From Nemertoderma westbladi (Eukaryota; Xenacoelomorpha; Nemertodermatida; Nemertodermatidae): DNA of 64,000 nucleotides. Position 1 is the stretch's first letter. Every line of letters begins with the position of its first letter. The stretch lies in contig JAUCBJ010002007.1 in the NCBI GenBank assembly GCA_032718475.1, positions 1 through 64,000 on the forward strand, read 5' to 3'. Under the pieces are notes generated by a model. It had not been told where the DNA came from. It ran no database searches and worked only from the letters and a program-made list of their open reading frames with translations. Of this stretch, positions 31,039 to 41,940 are shown piece after piece. A program made the position numbers and the translations under genes.

Positions 31039-33453
31039 CTTTTCCCAGAACTCTTTGTCTTCTGTACATATGACATTAGAACAGCTGGACCACCCTTACT
31101 AGTTGACCCCAACCGCCCTGGTCCTGTATCTCCACCTTGCTCATATAGGATTTGGACACTCTTCTCTTCACGTCCAGCAAAACTCGCAAACTCCTTTGGG
31201 ACTCCAATTCTCGATGATTGGATAGTCCCAACGAGGGTTATGCTTTTGAGGAGGAGTGTTCTAAGTAGAAGGATTGATGTGTACTGGCGGTCAGTCGATA
31301 TATTCCGACCACCTAGTTGCTGGAACTTCTCCAGGAACTCCACAAGGTGCACGACAATATTGTCGAACCCTTGTACGTGAAACGGGGGTGGTGGTTCCAT
31401 CGCGACAGGTTTGGTAACTTGCACATATGCACAGTAAGTATACGGAAATGTTACGTCGTTCAGTGAACGGAAATTTATTCCATATTTCGTAGGCTTATTC
31501 TTTATATACGTCTTTAGTGCACTAATGGAGTGCCTAATGAAAAATAGATATATACTATAATTTTTTGCATAAGAAGATGAGTGGAAAAATACTTGCACAT
31601 AACCTATTACTGTTACTGTACTGCATATAATGCTGTAGTGCAGTGCTGAAGCTTACGCAGTGTGCAGTACCGATATCAATTGTGCATCTATACAGAATAC
31701 AGAGATGCATCAGCCCATCTGCAAATAACTAAAGTGCAAATATTTTTTCACAACATTCACCAATATATATATATTTTTTTCTCACTAATATATATTTTTC
31801 CTGACCTTTTTGCATTAACGGCGCCCCATAGTAAACAGTATGCAATAATAGTACAATAACTAGTAAATAATGTCTTCTCCCAAACTTTTTTGTTATAAAA
31901 AAATTTACTAGCTTCTAATTTGCAAGCTTCTTATAAATACAATAATATGTAATATAATAAATATAAATATATATACATATATATGTAAAATAAAACAAAC
32001 CTGAATGGATATAGTGTTTCATCCACTGTTAAGTACTCGCTTGGTGAGATATTAGAAGAACAGTTTCTGTTGAACAGTTCAAAAACTGTTCTGAATGCTG
32101 CAAATTTATCCTCACTCCAACGCTCTTCTCTATTCTCATCATCATCAAAAGTTATGATTGAATGTAAGAATTGATGCCGGGATCGCCCCATAATGGCACT
32201 AAATATAGGGTGGCCTTTCAGGTCCTGAAACAGAATATCTAAATCGTGCATGGACACACCCAGCAGACCCCTAAAATAATTGAAGCCAATGAAAGCTTTT
32301 AGATCAATTATATCAATAACGTCCCAAGAGCTGCCGAGTTTGGACCTCTGATCTGCTGTTAGGGTGGGTAGAATTTTCTTGTGGACTTCTTCAATTCTTC
32401 TATTACTGCACTGTAAAATATGATTGAGCATATCTTCAGAAATAATCAAATTCCATGCCTCTTCGATATTTGTGAGTTCTCTTCCCTGGGAAATTGATCC
32501 TGGGATTCCATGTATAACATCCCTGGTGGCTTGTCGACCCTTTTTAGAGGGAGCTTTACTAGTCCAGCGTATCAGGGATTTATCTTGCAGTTGCTTTGTA
32601 TACTGATGGTCAACCGCATCAACTACAAGATCTTTCTCGTATCGAGACTCATCTAAAGTGTTTTCAAGAGAGTTCAACAATTTCTTCTCCTTACTAACTC
32701 TATATTTATCACTATGGACAGGAAAGTGGCTGCTTGATCCTGGATCAACAGTTTTAGATCGTTTCGGTGCTGGTTCCACCAATGGATCAGAGGCGTCTGT
32801 TCCGGTAGGATCTCCGGTATCCCCAATACCAGTATCGTGATCTATTTCATCGCTATTTGAAGAATCTGAGGATTCAACAATGTTCTCTACATCGTCTCCA
32901 AAAGCTGAAAGAGGATATACAGATTTACGATACAGTATGGTAAAATGCAAAACTGCCGGCACTAGAAAAAATACACAGACTGGTCTACATACCATTAGTA
33001 TGACTAAGGCCGCGTTCACACTGGTATGTTTTATGTTTTTTTATTTTTTAGTTCTCGAATGTTGTTATGTTAGAATACCGGTACATTTGGGGCAAAAAAT
33101 ATTCCACAACTTTAGACATAAAAAATGTCAGATAATAGATAATATAATAGAGATATATATATATATATATAGCAATAATAGAGATGCTGCACTTGGAAAA
33201 TAATATATATTATTACCAATTGTTAATAATTTTTTTCCCCTGCCGCAGCATTTCATAGGGAAATACCAGTATACCGGTAATATACTGGTAATTACAGTAG
33301 GCCATGGCCATAGGCTATTATTATTAAAATTACACATAAGTAACGGTAGCCTAGCCTACCTTGTCTAAAGGCTGTATCGAAATGGGCTGAAAATACTTCC
33401 GTCACTTTATCCAAGGTGAGCTGCGAAGGGTGACGCTGACGCTGCTGAGCCAT
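31039..33453 (-). CDS. piggyBac transposase, exons 1-3 (DDE_Tnp_1_7 family)
   Basis: A three-exon 5' part of a piggyBac gene can be assembled with canonical splice sites and matching phases. Exon 1: 33453-33360 from ATG (MAQQRQRHPSQ), donor AAG/GTAGGC, phase 1. Exon 2: 32904-32001, acceptor CTTTCAG, donor CAG/GTTTGT, phase 2. Exon 3: 31533-31039, acceptor TTCATTAG, donor AAAAG/GTAAAG, phase 2. The protein begins with an acidic, Ser-rich N-terminus (ESSDSSNSDEIDHDTG), typical of piggyBac, then LIRWTSKAPSKKGRQATRDV, NRRIEEVHKKILP, AFIGFNYFRGLLG and LTVDETLYPFR (first catalytic Asp). Exon 3 continues NKPTKYGINF and GGRNISTDRQYTSI (second catalytic Asp), SITLVGTIQSSRIGVPKEF. Exon 4 (27930-28601) completes it; the full product would be about 719 residues. 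A jockey-like LINE fragment abuts the 5' end about 15 bp upstream of the start. Confidence 0.88.
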
Positions 33454-33467
33454 GCATGGGTAATATA

Positions 33468-34225
33468 CCTAGACATAGGGTTTTAGAGTGGAAGCATGGG
33501 CGCTTCCCCAGAGTAGAAGTCCATAGTTTAGGTAGGGGTGTATTAAGCTAAAATAGAGTTGACGTAGTATATGTTGGGGAAATATATGTCGTAGTTTGTA
33601 GAAGATACTGCAATTCCTTGATATATTTTTAGTTACTGCAATTCCTTGATATATTTTTAGTTATGTAATTGACATGAGCTGTCCAAGAAAAGTTTTTGTC
33701 CACCCAGATACCCAGAAATTTTGTCAAATTTGTATATGTAACGGTGCTAGATTTTATATGTAGTATGGGTAACTGTGTAGAAGCTTTATCGATTGTGTTA
33801 GAAAAAAAGGTGTATTCGGTCTTTTTCAAGTTGAGAGATAGTCGGTTGTCGATTAGCCAATCAGATATTTTGACTAGTTCAGAGTGAGCGCTTGAGATGA
33901 GATGATGTATGTCCTTACTAGATTTATATAGAGTAGTGTCATCCACAAATAGAGTAGATATTTGGTTAGTGGCATTAGGAAGGTCGTTAATGTAAGAGTA
34001 GGAATATAAGTGGTGACAGGGTAGATCCTTGAGGAACACCACAAGTTATAGGTTCTAGGGGGGATGGGATGAGCAGTCGTCAATAACAACTGATTGTGTT
34101 CGGTTAAACAAAATACTTTCTATTAGTTGATTAGGAAGGCCTCTGATACCGTATGCATCGAGTTTGTCTAAAAAGATTTTGTGGTTGAGAGTATCAAAGG
34201 CCTTCCTAAGGTCTATATAAATATT
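33468..34225 (-). pseudogene. Jockey/CR1-type LINE reverse transcriptase fragment
   Basis: Reading the minus strand from 34225: DLRKAFDTLNHKIFLDKL (palm motif), then TCGVPQGSTLSPLIF after one frameshift, YINDLPNATNQISTLFVDDTTLY (FVDD catalytic box), NRLSLNLKKTEY, LTKFLGIWVDKNFSW, and a C-terminal YGLLLWGSAHASTLKPYV to a stop at 33468. A 31-bp tandem duplication near 33620-33660 (ACTAAAAATATATCAAGGAATTG) interrupts it. The fragment lies directly upstream of the piggyBac exon 1 start. Confidence 0.8.
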
Positions 34226-34234
34226 GCAGATGCA

Positions 34235-35500
34235 TTAAATGATGCATTAAAGATCACTGGATTTTCTGATTGTGAGAGAATGTGTTGATGATTGTATTAC
34301 AACTTCATCTGATGCAGTGGTAGTGCTACATTGACGTATGCGAAGTATATATCAAACACAAGGAGTCAGGATTGGGGAGTTTTATTCCAAGCACCAAGAT
34401 ATTAAGTTTGGATTACCCCAAGGATCAGTGCGTGGTCCACTACTTTTTTCGATATATACTCGTTCACAATGACAGGTAATCAGAAAATACGGCCTTTCTC
34501 TCCATTTGTATGCTGATGATATGCAGTTGTATATATCATTCAAACCTATAAATTATGTGGATGCTGTAAGTATAACCGAAAATTGTCTCAGAGATGTAAG
34601 AATTTGGATGAAGGACCATTTTTTAAAAATGAATTCAGATAAAACCAAGGTACTTTTACTGCAGTCTTGATTTGGTGACCAAGTTGCGCCCATCAAAGTT
34701 AATATTGGAAATGATTTTATATCTAACAGTGATCACGCACCCAATATAGGTTTCATCATGGACTCGCACCTTACCATTAAAAAACAAATCTCCAATGTTG
34801 TACGAGACTCGTTCTACCATCTTCGGAAACTCTCAAAAATCAAGCGATATCGCTGCAAACCCGACTTGGAAATCTTAATACATGCTTTCATTACAAGTAA
34901 ATTGGATAATAATAATTATCTTTATTATGGATTGCCTGCCAAATAAATGAAAAAGTTGCAATATGTACAAAACTGCCGTGTGACTATTAGAAAGTGTCAA
35001 GAAGCGAGAACACATAACTCCCTCCCGTTCTAAATCGACTTCATTCGCTCCCTATTATTAGACGGGTAGAATTCAAACTGGCAATGTTGTGCTATAAGAG
35101 TCTGAATGGCTAAGCACCGCACTATCTCATCAAATTATTGACACCATACACACCCAGTAGAGAATTATGTTCGAGCGCTGGTAATCTTTTGGTAATCCCT
35201 CGGTACTCACTAGAGAACTATGGCAGCGCGCCTTCTCCATTGCCAGGCCACGTGTTTGGAACTCACTACCTTATGACATGTGATCAGCCACTACATTGAC
35301 AATTTTTAAATCGAAACTGAAAACTGTTTTATTTCAATGCGAGTACCATGATGCGCCTTTTTAACTCATTGTATATATGTTTTTATGTCAACATGTTTTT
35401 ACTGTTTTTTACTGTATTGTTAATTTTTATTCAAAAGCGCCTTGAGATATGCCTGGAAAGGCGCTATATAAATAAATAAATATATATTAATATTATTATT
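34235..35500 (+). mobile_element. CR1/L2-like LINE 3' fragment
   Basis: On the plus strand: KFGLPQGSVRGPLLFSIY (palm motif), YADDMQLYISF (YADD catalytic box), LRDVRIWMKDHFLKMNSDKTKVLLL, DSHLTIKKQISNVVRDSFYHLRKLSKIKRY (in pieces) and ILIHAFITSKLD, with several frameshifts and stops. The 3' end is the L2/CR1-type tail: GCGCCTTGAGATATGCC, GGCGCTATATAAATAAATA and then ATT repeats at about 35480-35510. The fragment meets the opposite-strand LINE head to head at about 34230. Confidence 0.85.
34758..34946 (+). CDS. LINE ORF2 remnant, C-terminal domain
   Basis: A 62-codon frame inside the CR1/L2-like fragment encoding the conserved block that follows the palm: DSHLTIKKQI, SFYHLRKLSKIKRYRC, ILIHAFITSKLDNNNYLYYGLPAK. 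Only a remnant of the parent ORF2. Confidence 0.8.
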   Translation: MDSHLTIKKQISNVVRDSFYHLRKLSKIKRYRCKPDLEILIHAFITSKLDNNNYLYYGLPAK

Positions 35501-35600
35501 ATTATTATCATTGATCATGACTAGCAATACTACGAATATAAGTAATCCTTTTTCGCCCTCCTCTTTCCCAGATTAACAACTTTACTTTCCATAATAATTG

Positions 35601-36249
35601 TCAAGAGTTGACTCCTTTTTGGAAAGTGGAAGAATAACGAACTTCAGATAAAGTCCCTAAAACATAATGTGCCAGATCGCACGAGGAGACTACTACAAGA
35701 TTCAAGATATGGCTATAGCAGTGTATGTAAGGGGCCCGATCAGCTCCCTTTTCTATCAGAATTGTCGTCAGAAGACATATTTGAAGCTCCATCATATGTC
35801 TGTCCTCTCATGTTCTCCAGTGGAAGTCCAATACGCTCCAAAAACAATGCAATGACTGACCTTCTAGTGCTTCTCACAGTACGCACATAACCCAGAAATT
35901 CCTCATGGATATCAATGTTGCAATCTACAAATCGAACATAAAGCGAAATTAAACAAGCCATTGATGTGGATAACTCATCTGCCATTATGGCATATATCTT
36001 CGCTTCATTTATTTCCCTCGTCAGGGTGCGAACAATCTCTCTAGAAAACAACTCGATACAATCATTCTGAATTTTCCATGATAGGTAGGTAGCATTCTTC
36101 ATTGATGGTGATTCTAGGTGCTGACAAATCACTTCATCATATTCTCCTAACATCTGAAGCAGGGCCAAGAAAGTACATGGGTTTTTTATTTTCTCAGCAT
36201 CAGTTTCACCCTGTGCATTTCCCCAATAAGGAATCCTTGTTTCCCACAA
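35601..36249 (-). pseudogene. hAT transposase fragment (ZMYM1-like)
   Basis: Two overlapping minus-strand frames cover the N-terminal catalytic half of a ZMYM1/DUF4371-type hAT transposase. The first (36249-35740) has NPCTFLALLQMLGEYDEVICQHLESP, NATYLSWKIQNDCIELF, IYAIMADELST (the first catalytic region, D in ADE) and MRGQTYDGASNMS (second Asp). The second frame (35795-35601) supplies HCYSHILNLVVVSSC, the Cys/His segment that follows. A frameshift at about 35745-35765 separates them. Everything beyond the insertion domain is missing. Confidence 0.75.
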
Positions 36250-37036
36250 TACAAGACCACTGAGAAATAGGCCTACTGCAGTAATGCTGTAGGCCTAATG
36301 ACTGACTGCTGGACTGAGGTGCTGGTAGTTGTGGAGTGGCCCGGGGGGGGGGGGGGGCAGGAGGGTACAACTACAACCAGAACATAGCTCATCAACAACA
36401 ACACTCATCGGATACAGGGCACACAGGATCCGGACCACGGACCCTCCTGAATGCTGATTTCAGAATCACACCAAATCACCAAAAAAATTGAAAAGTATGC
36501 TGGGTTGGCTGGTAAACAGGGTCTGTGTTCCGGGTCCCCTGTATCTCTGTATCCGATGAGTACCCCCACCCCCAGACACTGTAGGCCCACTGCCATACAG
36601 ACTTCATGCATTCCATAGTCATGAGTCCCTTCTTCCCTAAACCGCTTTACCTTCATGCCTGCTGACCTGTATAGTACAGTAGTAAACAGATGGAGAATCA
36701 TAGATTACTGAATTATGTAAGAAGACTACAGTTGTACAGTATCGGTACCAGTACCGGCAGACAGGTATGTATGTACAATAGCCTATCGGCAGACAGGTAT
36801 GACATGGCAGTATGGTAGGCAGGTAGGCCTACAGCTGTACAGTCGGACAGTATAAATTATGTACCAGTGTTTATTTTTATGTCTGTTCATTTAATTTAAA
36901 TCAATTGTGAGGAATGCAGGTCTAATGGATGCTGCTGGTTCGAAACTGATCGAGACCCCCCCCCCCCCCCCCCCCCCCCCTGGTTGCGCCCTTGACTGTA
37001 TATGCAGTAAGCCTAATGGGATACCATCAACCAGGG
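36250..37036. other. Spacer with poly(G), poly(C) and a small inverted-repeat element
   Basis: A G15 run (36343-36357) and a C25 run (36956-36980, the longest in the window) frame the spacer. A 158-bp hairpin-like element with inverted ends lies at 36403-36561. No coding sequence. Confidence 0.6.
36403..36561. mobile_element. Small MITE-like inverted-repeat element (about 158 bp)
   Basis: The left end ACTCATCGGATACAGGG and the right end, read inverted, ACTCATCGGATACAGAG, match over about 16 bp and then less perfectly over about 40 bp (CACGGACCC / GGGTCTGTG). No target duplication could be confirmed. Confidence 0.6.
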
Positions 37037-38056
37037 TGAGATTACTACTACTACTACTAGGATCGGCATGCTGCATTGCAGCTGCATTTTTAAGAATGCT
37101 GTGCCGGCTTGTCAACAAAATTGCACCGCCACAACTCCCTATCACCCATGACATTTGCTAGATCATCCACATCTTCAAGGCCAGTGTCCTTTAAGATGCG
37201 TCTCAAGAAAGTCATGGGCTGTCCACCATGCTTATTCATTCCATGAGGCTGCCAAAGTACAAGATTATGCACTGGCTGGTCCTCACGGCGAAAGCAATGT
37301 CCTGCAAAGCGGAGGCGATTTTGTTCTAGTGTCACGCTTGGGGGAACCAATGAGACACCTCCAATGTTATATAGAGTCTGGTTGGAGATGTGTGCATTGT
37401 ACTTGACACAATGAACCCGGCGTAGCATTCTTGTGAATGTGCCATCCAGAGATTTGGTGTCCTCAGCAGTTAGAGCCCAGCATGGATTCCCGTAGAGGAG
37501 TACTGGAACTACTGCTGCTCTAAATAATCGGACCTTAAGTTTCTGATTACTTCTCGGTGACTTCCAAATCCTGGAAAGCCTATTCAAGGCTGCCCATGCC
37601 TTTCCCTTACGTATTCGAAGGTCCTCACCTGACTTCCGGATCCATGATCCCAGGTAACAGAAGTCGTCCACATGCTCAAGCATACCATCATTTGAGCTTA
37701 TGCTCATCCGATCAGAGACTTGCTGAGGACTTTCAAAGTTAACTGTCAAAATTTTGTTCTTTCTGGAGTTAATAAAAAGACCAACACTAGAAGCAGCATG
37801 TTCTAATGAGCTGAGGAACCATTGGGCTCCCTCTAATGATTCTGAGAGTACTCCTAAGTCATCAGCAAAGTCTAGATCAGTTAGGTACTTGGCAGGATTT
37901 CCTCGACTTCTGGAGCCAGTAGGTGGAGTTATCATCACCCCATCATCATTATGATGATCTAAGGACATGCATAGAACATTAGTCAACCACAATAATGAAC
38001 AAGAATGGTGCAAGTGTGTCTCCTTGGAGGATGCCCCATAACACTTCAAATGGTTC
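37037..38056 (-). mobile_element. RTE-like LINE, 5'-truncated (copy 5)
   Basis: The same LINE family on the minus strand: TAG-type tail at 37037-37060, then the coding region for the C-terminal half of the reverse transcriptase back to the GVLQGDT region, truncated at 38056 (CACTTCAAATGGTTC). A single-base insertion near 37975 shifts the frame upstream of the FADD block, so the catalytic segment is intact only from CMSLDHHNDD onward. Confidence 0.92.
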
Positions 38057-38099
38057 GAGTGGTTGACCGGTTCAAATGGGTGAGATTGAAACATGGGGA

Positions 38100-38260
38100 G
38101 ACTGATTGTACAGAATATGCTACAGATTCAGAGGATGGGGCTGTGGATTCAGAGGATTGGACTATGGATTCTGAGGATGGGGCTATGGATTCTGAGAATG
38201 GGGCTACAGATTCGGAGGATGGGGCTATGGATTTGGAGGATGGGGGAAATGATATCTGTA
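38100..38260 (+). repeat. About 21-bp minisatellite encoding acidic heptads
   Basis: The unit GATTCTGAGGATGGGGCTATG repeats about seven times with point changes, giving an open frame of acidic heptads (MDSEDGA). The open frame (38005-38418) starts inside antisense LINE sequence, so its N-terminal third is artefactual. The rest (heptads followed by about 55 residues) might be a host exon remnant interrupted by the LINE. Confidence 0.75.
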
Positions 38261-38707
38261 AACTTTATAACCCCCATCAAATCCTTCCAACACCAACTGG
38301 GATGGTTGTGATAACTGTGATCGTTGGTAGGGGAAAGTGGGAGAATTATAAACACTTTTTGGATTTTGAAAAAATTAAAAGTGCCCTCATTTCTACACAA
38401 TTCATAGAGGAAATATAACTATAGATTTGGAATCATGCATCTCTCTGCTAACAATAGAACATTGTATCTCATCTGCATATCACTATCTAGTAGTGACAGG
38501 CAGATGAGATTTTTTTTTAAGTCGAGATTGTTTCCATTTATACCACAATGGGGTAAATGGAAACACAGTTTGTCTCCCAATATTTAAATCATCCAGAAAT
38601 TCACATGGGGTAATTGGAATATTTATAATTACCCCATGAGACCATTTTGATATATAACATGCCTATGTTGCCACATATGTTTAATATTTCAAAAATTAAC
38701 AGAGATA

Positions 38708-40226
38708 TTAGCATGGCTGGTAGACAAAACGATTATTATATGGTGCTACTTGGTATATCTTCTGAATTACTTTGTCTTTAGAATGAAAACAAAGATCCTC
38801 CTTTACCAGCCACTTCCCGCTTATCCAACTCCCAGCTGGCTGGGCCATGGTAGATACCTCACAATCTTCACCATGAATTCCCTTAACCTTCCTTACTGGG
38901 AAATAGGCATAGGCACCCTCATATTCAACAATATCATTGTCACCAATATCAACTTCATCCTTTGCCATACTGCGGTTGTTCCCAATACTGTCGTCTTCAT
39001 CAACTGCTTCATCTGTTAATTCATGAATACCATCCACCGCCTGATGAACTATAACTTGATTGAATGATAACATGACGCTGAACTTTCTTGATCTTTATGT
39101 TGCTTCTGGCTTCTGTATAATATTTATTTTCCTTACCCCTCCCTCCCACTCCCACTTTACCTTCACCTTTTTTATTTTTGGAGTCTTCCCCTTCTTTTTC
39201 CTTCAACCTTTTCATGGCTGGAGGTGGTGATGGTGAAGTTACAATAGGTAGAGGCAATGAAGTTGCAATACCTGGAGGCAGTGAGGTTACAATAGGTAGA
39301 GGCAATGAAGTTGCAATACCTGGAGGCAGTGAGGTTACAATAGCTAGAGGCGGTGAAGTTAAAATACCTGGAGGCAGTGAGGATACAATAGCTAGCTAGA
39401 GGCAGTGAAGTTACAATACCTGGAGGCGGTGAGGTTACAATAGCTAGAGGCAGTGAAGTTACAATACCTGGAGGTGGTGAGATTTCAATAGCTAGGGGTG
39501 GTGAAGTTACAATACCTGGAGGGGGTGAGATTACAATACCTAGAGTGGTGGAAGGTTTCAGGAATCGCTTGAATTTTACAGGGTCTAATTCATCTTGTGG
39601 AAATTTAGAGGGGTCCACTGGGAATAAACCGCAATTCCTGAAACCAGATATGATGTTGTCTGTGGAAAAACTGGATTTCCATACTTGAGCAATATGTTGA
39701 GAAAAGTCAGACTTGCCATTTGCTCACCTGGATGGTTATTAACATTAGTGATCATCTCCGGGTGGTTATGTAGGCCTTCAGCTGTATAAAGCTTGTCCAC
39801 TTCTTTGTAATGAATGATAATAAATGGGTCTGCTGCTCTATGTCTAGCTTTAGATATCTGTACACCCTTTCCATAAGACAATTCCTGATGCCTCTTCACT
39901 TCATGAAACTTCTCAAGGCCAGGTTTCTTCCCATGGAAGGGATTGGTCCCAATATATTGTTGGTTCACTTGTTGGTTCAGCCACATTTCCGCTTTTCGTA
40001 TCACCACTAGATATTGGGCCAATGTTTCCTCATTGGCTTTTCCGAGATAACATCTAAGCCCCTGCTGACCTATAAAATTAGGATCACTATATTTAAGTTT
40101 CTTCTTCCCGAGGGTTCCCGCAGGAATTCGAAAGAAGCCTCCCGAATAGTGGCCTGACCACTGGAAATGGCGCTTAAGGCAGCTGATAAAGATGCGTTTA
40201 TGAATGCATTTATATTTACACAGCAT
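38708..40226 (-). pseudogene. pogo/Tigger-like transposase, internally deleted
   Basis: The N-terminal frame (40226-39585) has FFRIPAGTLGKKKLKY, YLVVIRKAEMWLNQQ, FHEVKRHQELSYGKGVQISKARHRAADPF and then, directly after ITNVN (where NVDE with the first catalytic Asp is expected), jumps to NNHPGEQM...YGNPVFPQTTS. A phase change leads to SGFRNCGLFPVDPSKFP (39640-39590), a block that normally follows the DDE domain by more than 200 residues. A Pro-rich minisatellite tract and a Lys-rich stretch follow, and the protein ends with GKWLVKEDLCFHSKDKVIQKI (38780-38725), the terminal module of this family. The whole catalytic region is therefore deleted, and the copy is non-autonomous. Confidence 0.7.
39226..39560 (-). 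repeat. 24/48-bp minisatellite in the pogo-like C-terminal region
   Basis: A 48-bp higher-order unit made of two 24-bp halves (GAAGTTGCAATACCTGGAGGCAGT and GAGGTTACAATAGGTAGAGGCAAT, read in parts) repeats about six to seven times. Because 24 is a multiple of three the array codes for an 8-residue repeat (PPGIVTS-type) on the minus strand. Confidence 0.85.
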
Positions 40227-40390
40227 TATCTTCTTCTATTATAAGTATACAATTTATATACCGGTATTGCAGAACAGAAGCAAACAGCAATATTGTAGTA
40301 TTAGCAGTCTATTACTATTGTACAGTAGCCTACTGTATTATAAGGAAAACTTACAAGTTAAAAAAATATATGTTTCCAATTACCCCAGGT

Positions 40391-41067
40391 ACCAAAATTT
40401 GCCTTGACAAAAATTAGGTTTTCTACTGAATAGAGGACATAATAAGCTTTAAATTAAGCTATTGCTTAAAATTAAGCTAATTGGAATATGACATCACTCA
40501 CAATCCATTTGTAAAATTGCAAAAAAATAATCGAAAATTTGATTTTTTTTTCATCTTTTATACAATCAGCGATTTGACAAATTAAGAAGTGAAAATAAAC
40601 GCCATATTCCTATTGGTATCAACATAATAGTGAAAGGTTACTAGAAAAACAGCAGGACCAAGTGCAAGAATAATAATATACATATAATTAAATTAATTTA
40701 TTATGGAAAAAATACAGAAATATCCGAAGCATAAAACCAAAGGATAATAGACTACGATTTTGACAGAAGTAAATTGCATAAAGTAGGGAGCCAACAATCA
40801 GGTACAATAGCAGAGTAATTATGGTTGAGTTTGACATGGTGGGGCGATTGTATGACAGTTTTACCAAAGTGCAAAACCTAGTATGTATGCAGTTTGTTTC
40901 TTTTACATACGGTGACAATGAGTTTTGGAGCAAATTTGTTTAGCTATCATGAAGCTTACATTATGATGGTGAAAGCTGAGTCATTCTTAGATTAGTTGCT
41001 ACCACTTCTGGCACGAATGTGACCTTTGCATCAGGAACAGAATTCCCTGAGTGTTTTGCTGATGTAA
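40391..41067. other. No gene recognised
   Basis: AT-rich. Several short open frames without domain. Ends at the P-element target site. Confidence 0.4.
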
Positions 41068-41074
41068 ACACCAC
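41068..41074 (+). repeat. P-element target duplication, left
   Basis: ACACCAC immediately precedes the CATGGCCTAC terminus; the same seven bases (followed by C) follow the right terminus at 46216-46222. If the terminal C is shared, the duplication is the 8-bp ACACCACC expected for P elements. Confidence 0.8.
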
Positions 41075-41940
41075 CATGGCCTACTTAAATACGGCCTGCC
41101 AAATGGCAGCAAGGCCAAAAAAATAGTGGGTCGATTTTTCAAAGTTGTCGTGGTGGTTTATATATTTGGATAAAGACAATCAAGTTGTTGTATATTATCT
41201 GAAATTTTATGGAGAATTCAATTATGCAATCGGTTTTGTAACACCTTTTTTAGTTTTCGAAATATTTCACGAAAACGAATGGGTACCCCAAAAGTTGGTG
41301 GTTCATTATGAAAGTTTCAATAATCCAGAATCTTTAAACGCTCCAGTCACCCATCATTTGCGACCTATAAAGGTTCTCAAGGATAGCGAACGTGATGGAA
41401 ATATTTTCCTGACGAATGGTTTATCTGGTATGCTACTTTTCACTGGGTGCCGAATGTTGGTTCAACATGAAAATTTCATCTTTCGGATACATATAATACT
41501 CATTTATTTGCCATGATTTACAATCTATGTACGTCTAAGTAGGCCTATTCTAAGTATTTTCTAGATGATTCGAATGTACCTTGTATAATAATTTTCACTG
41601 GGCAGTAAATGTGGGTTCAACATGAAAATTTTGGAACCTTCAACTCTCTTAATCAATACTCATGATAGTGCGGCCATTCACGATCCATGTAGGTTTTCTA
41701 TGACTGGGAATCCAATGCAACTATTTTTTCGATGGGGCTTATCACCTTGAATGTTATTTATCACTGAATGTTAAATGTGGGATGAACATGAAAAGTAATA
41801 TTAGTATTCAACATTAATTGTTTTATATTATTTCATTCAGTGTTATAATTAATAAATAATATGAATAATAAAATAGATTTCAACAGTTATTTGCATTGTA
41901 TTAAATATCTGGAAATTTCAAGTTATGTTTCCTTGCTGCG

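Larger units (their letters stand above)
38547..40390 (-). mobile_element. pogo/Tigger-like element lacking its catalytic core
   Basis: Inverted subterminal words TGGGGTAAATGGAAACA (38554-38570) and, in reverse, TTTCCAATTACCCCAGG (40374-40390) bound the region. Between them the minus strand holds an N-terminal part and a C-terminal part of a pogo-like transposase but nothing of the DDE core. No target TA pair could be fixed at the outer edges, so the exact ends are uncertain. Confidence 0.65.

Noticed and set aside
33460-33490. Right TTAA terminus of the piggyBac gene
   Set aside because: A TAGGGTTTT sequence occurs near 33478 but is not TTAA and lacks an inverted partner; element ends remain unassigned.
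38005-38418. 137-codon acidic repeat protein
   Set aside because: The first third is antisense LINE sequence and the middle is a minisatellite; kept only as a repeat feature.
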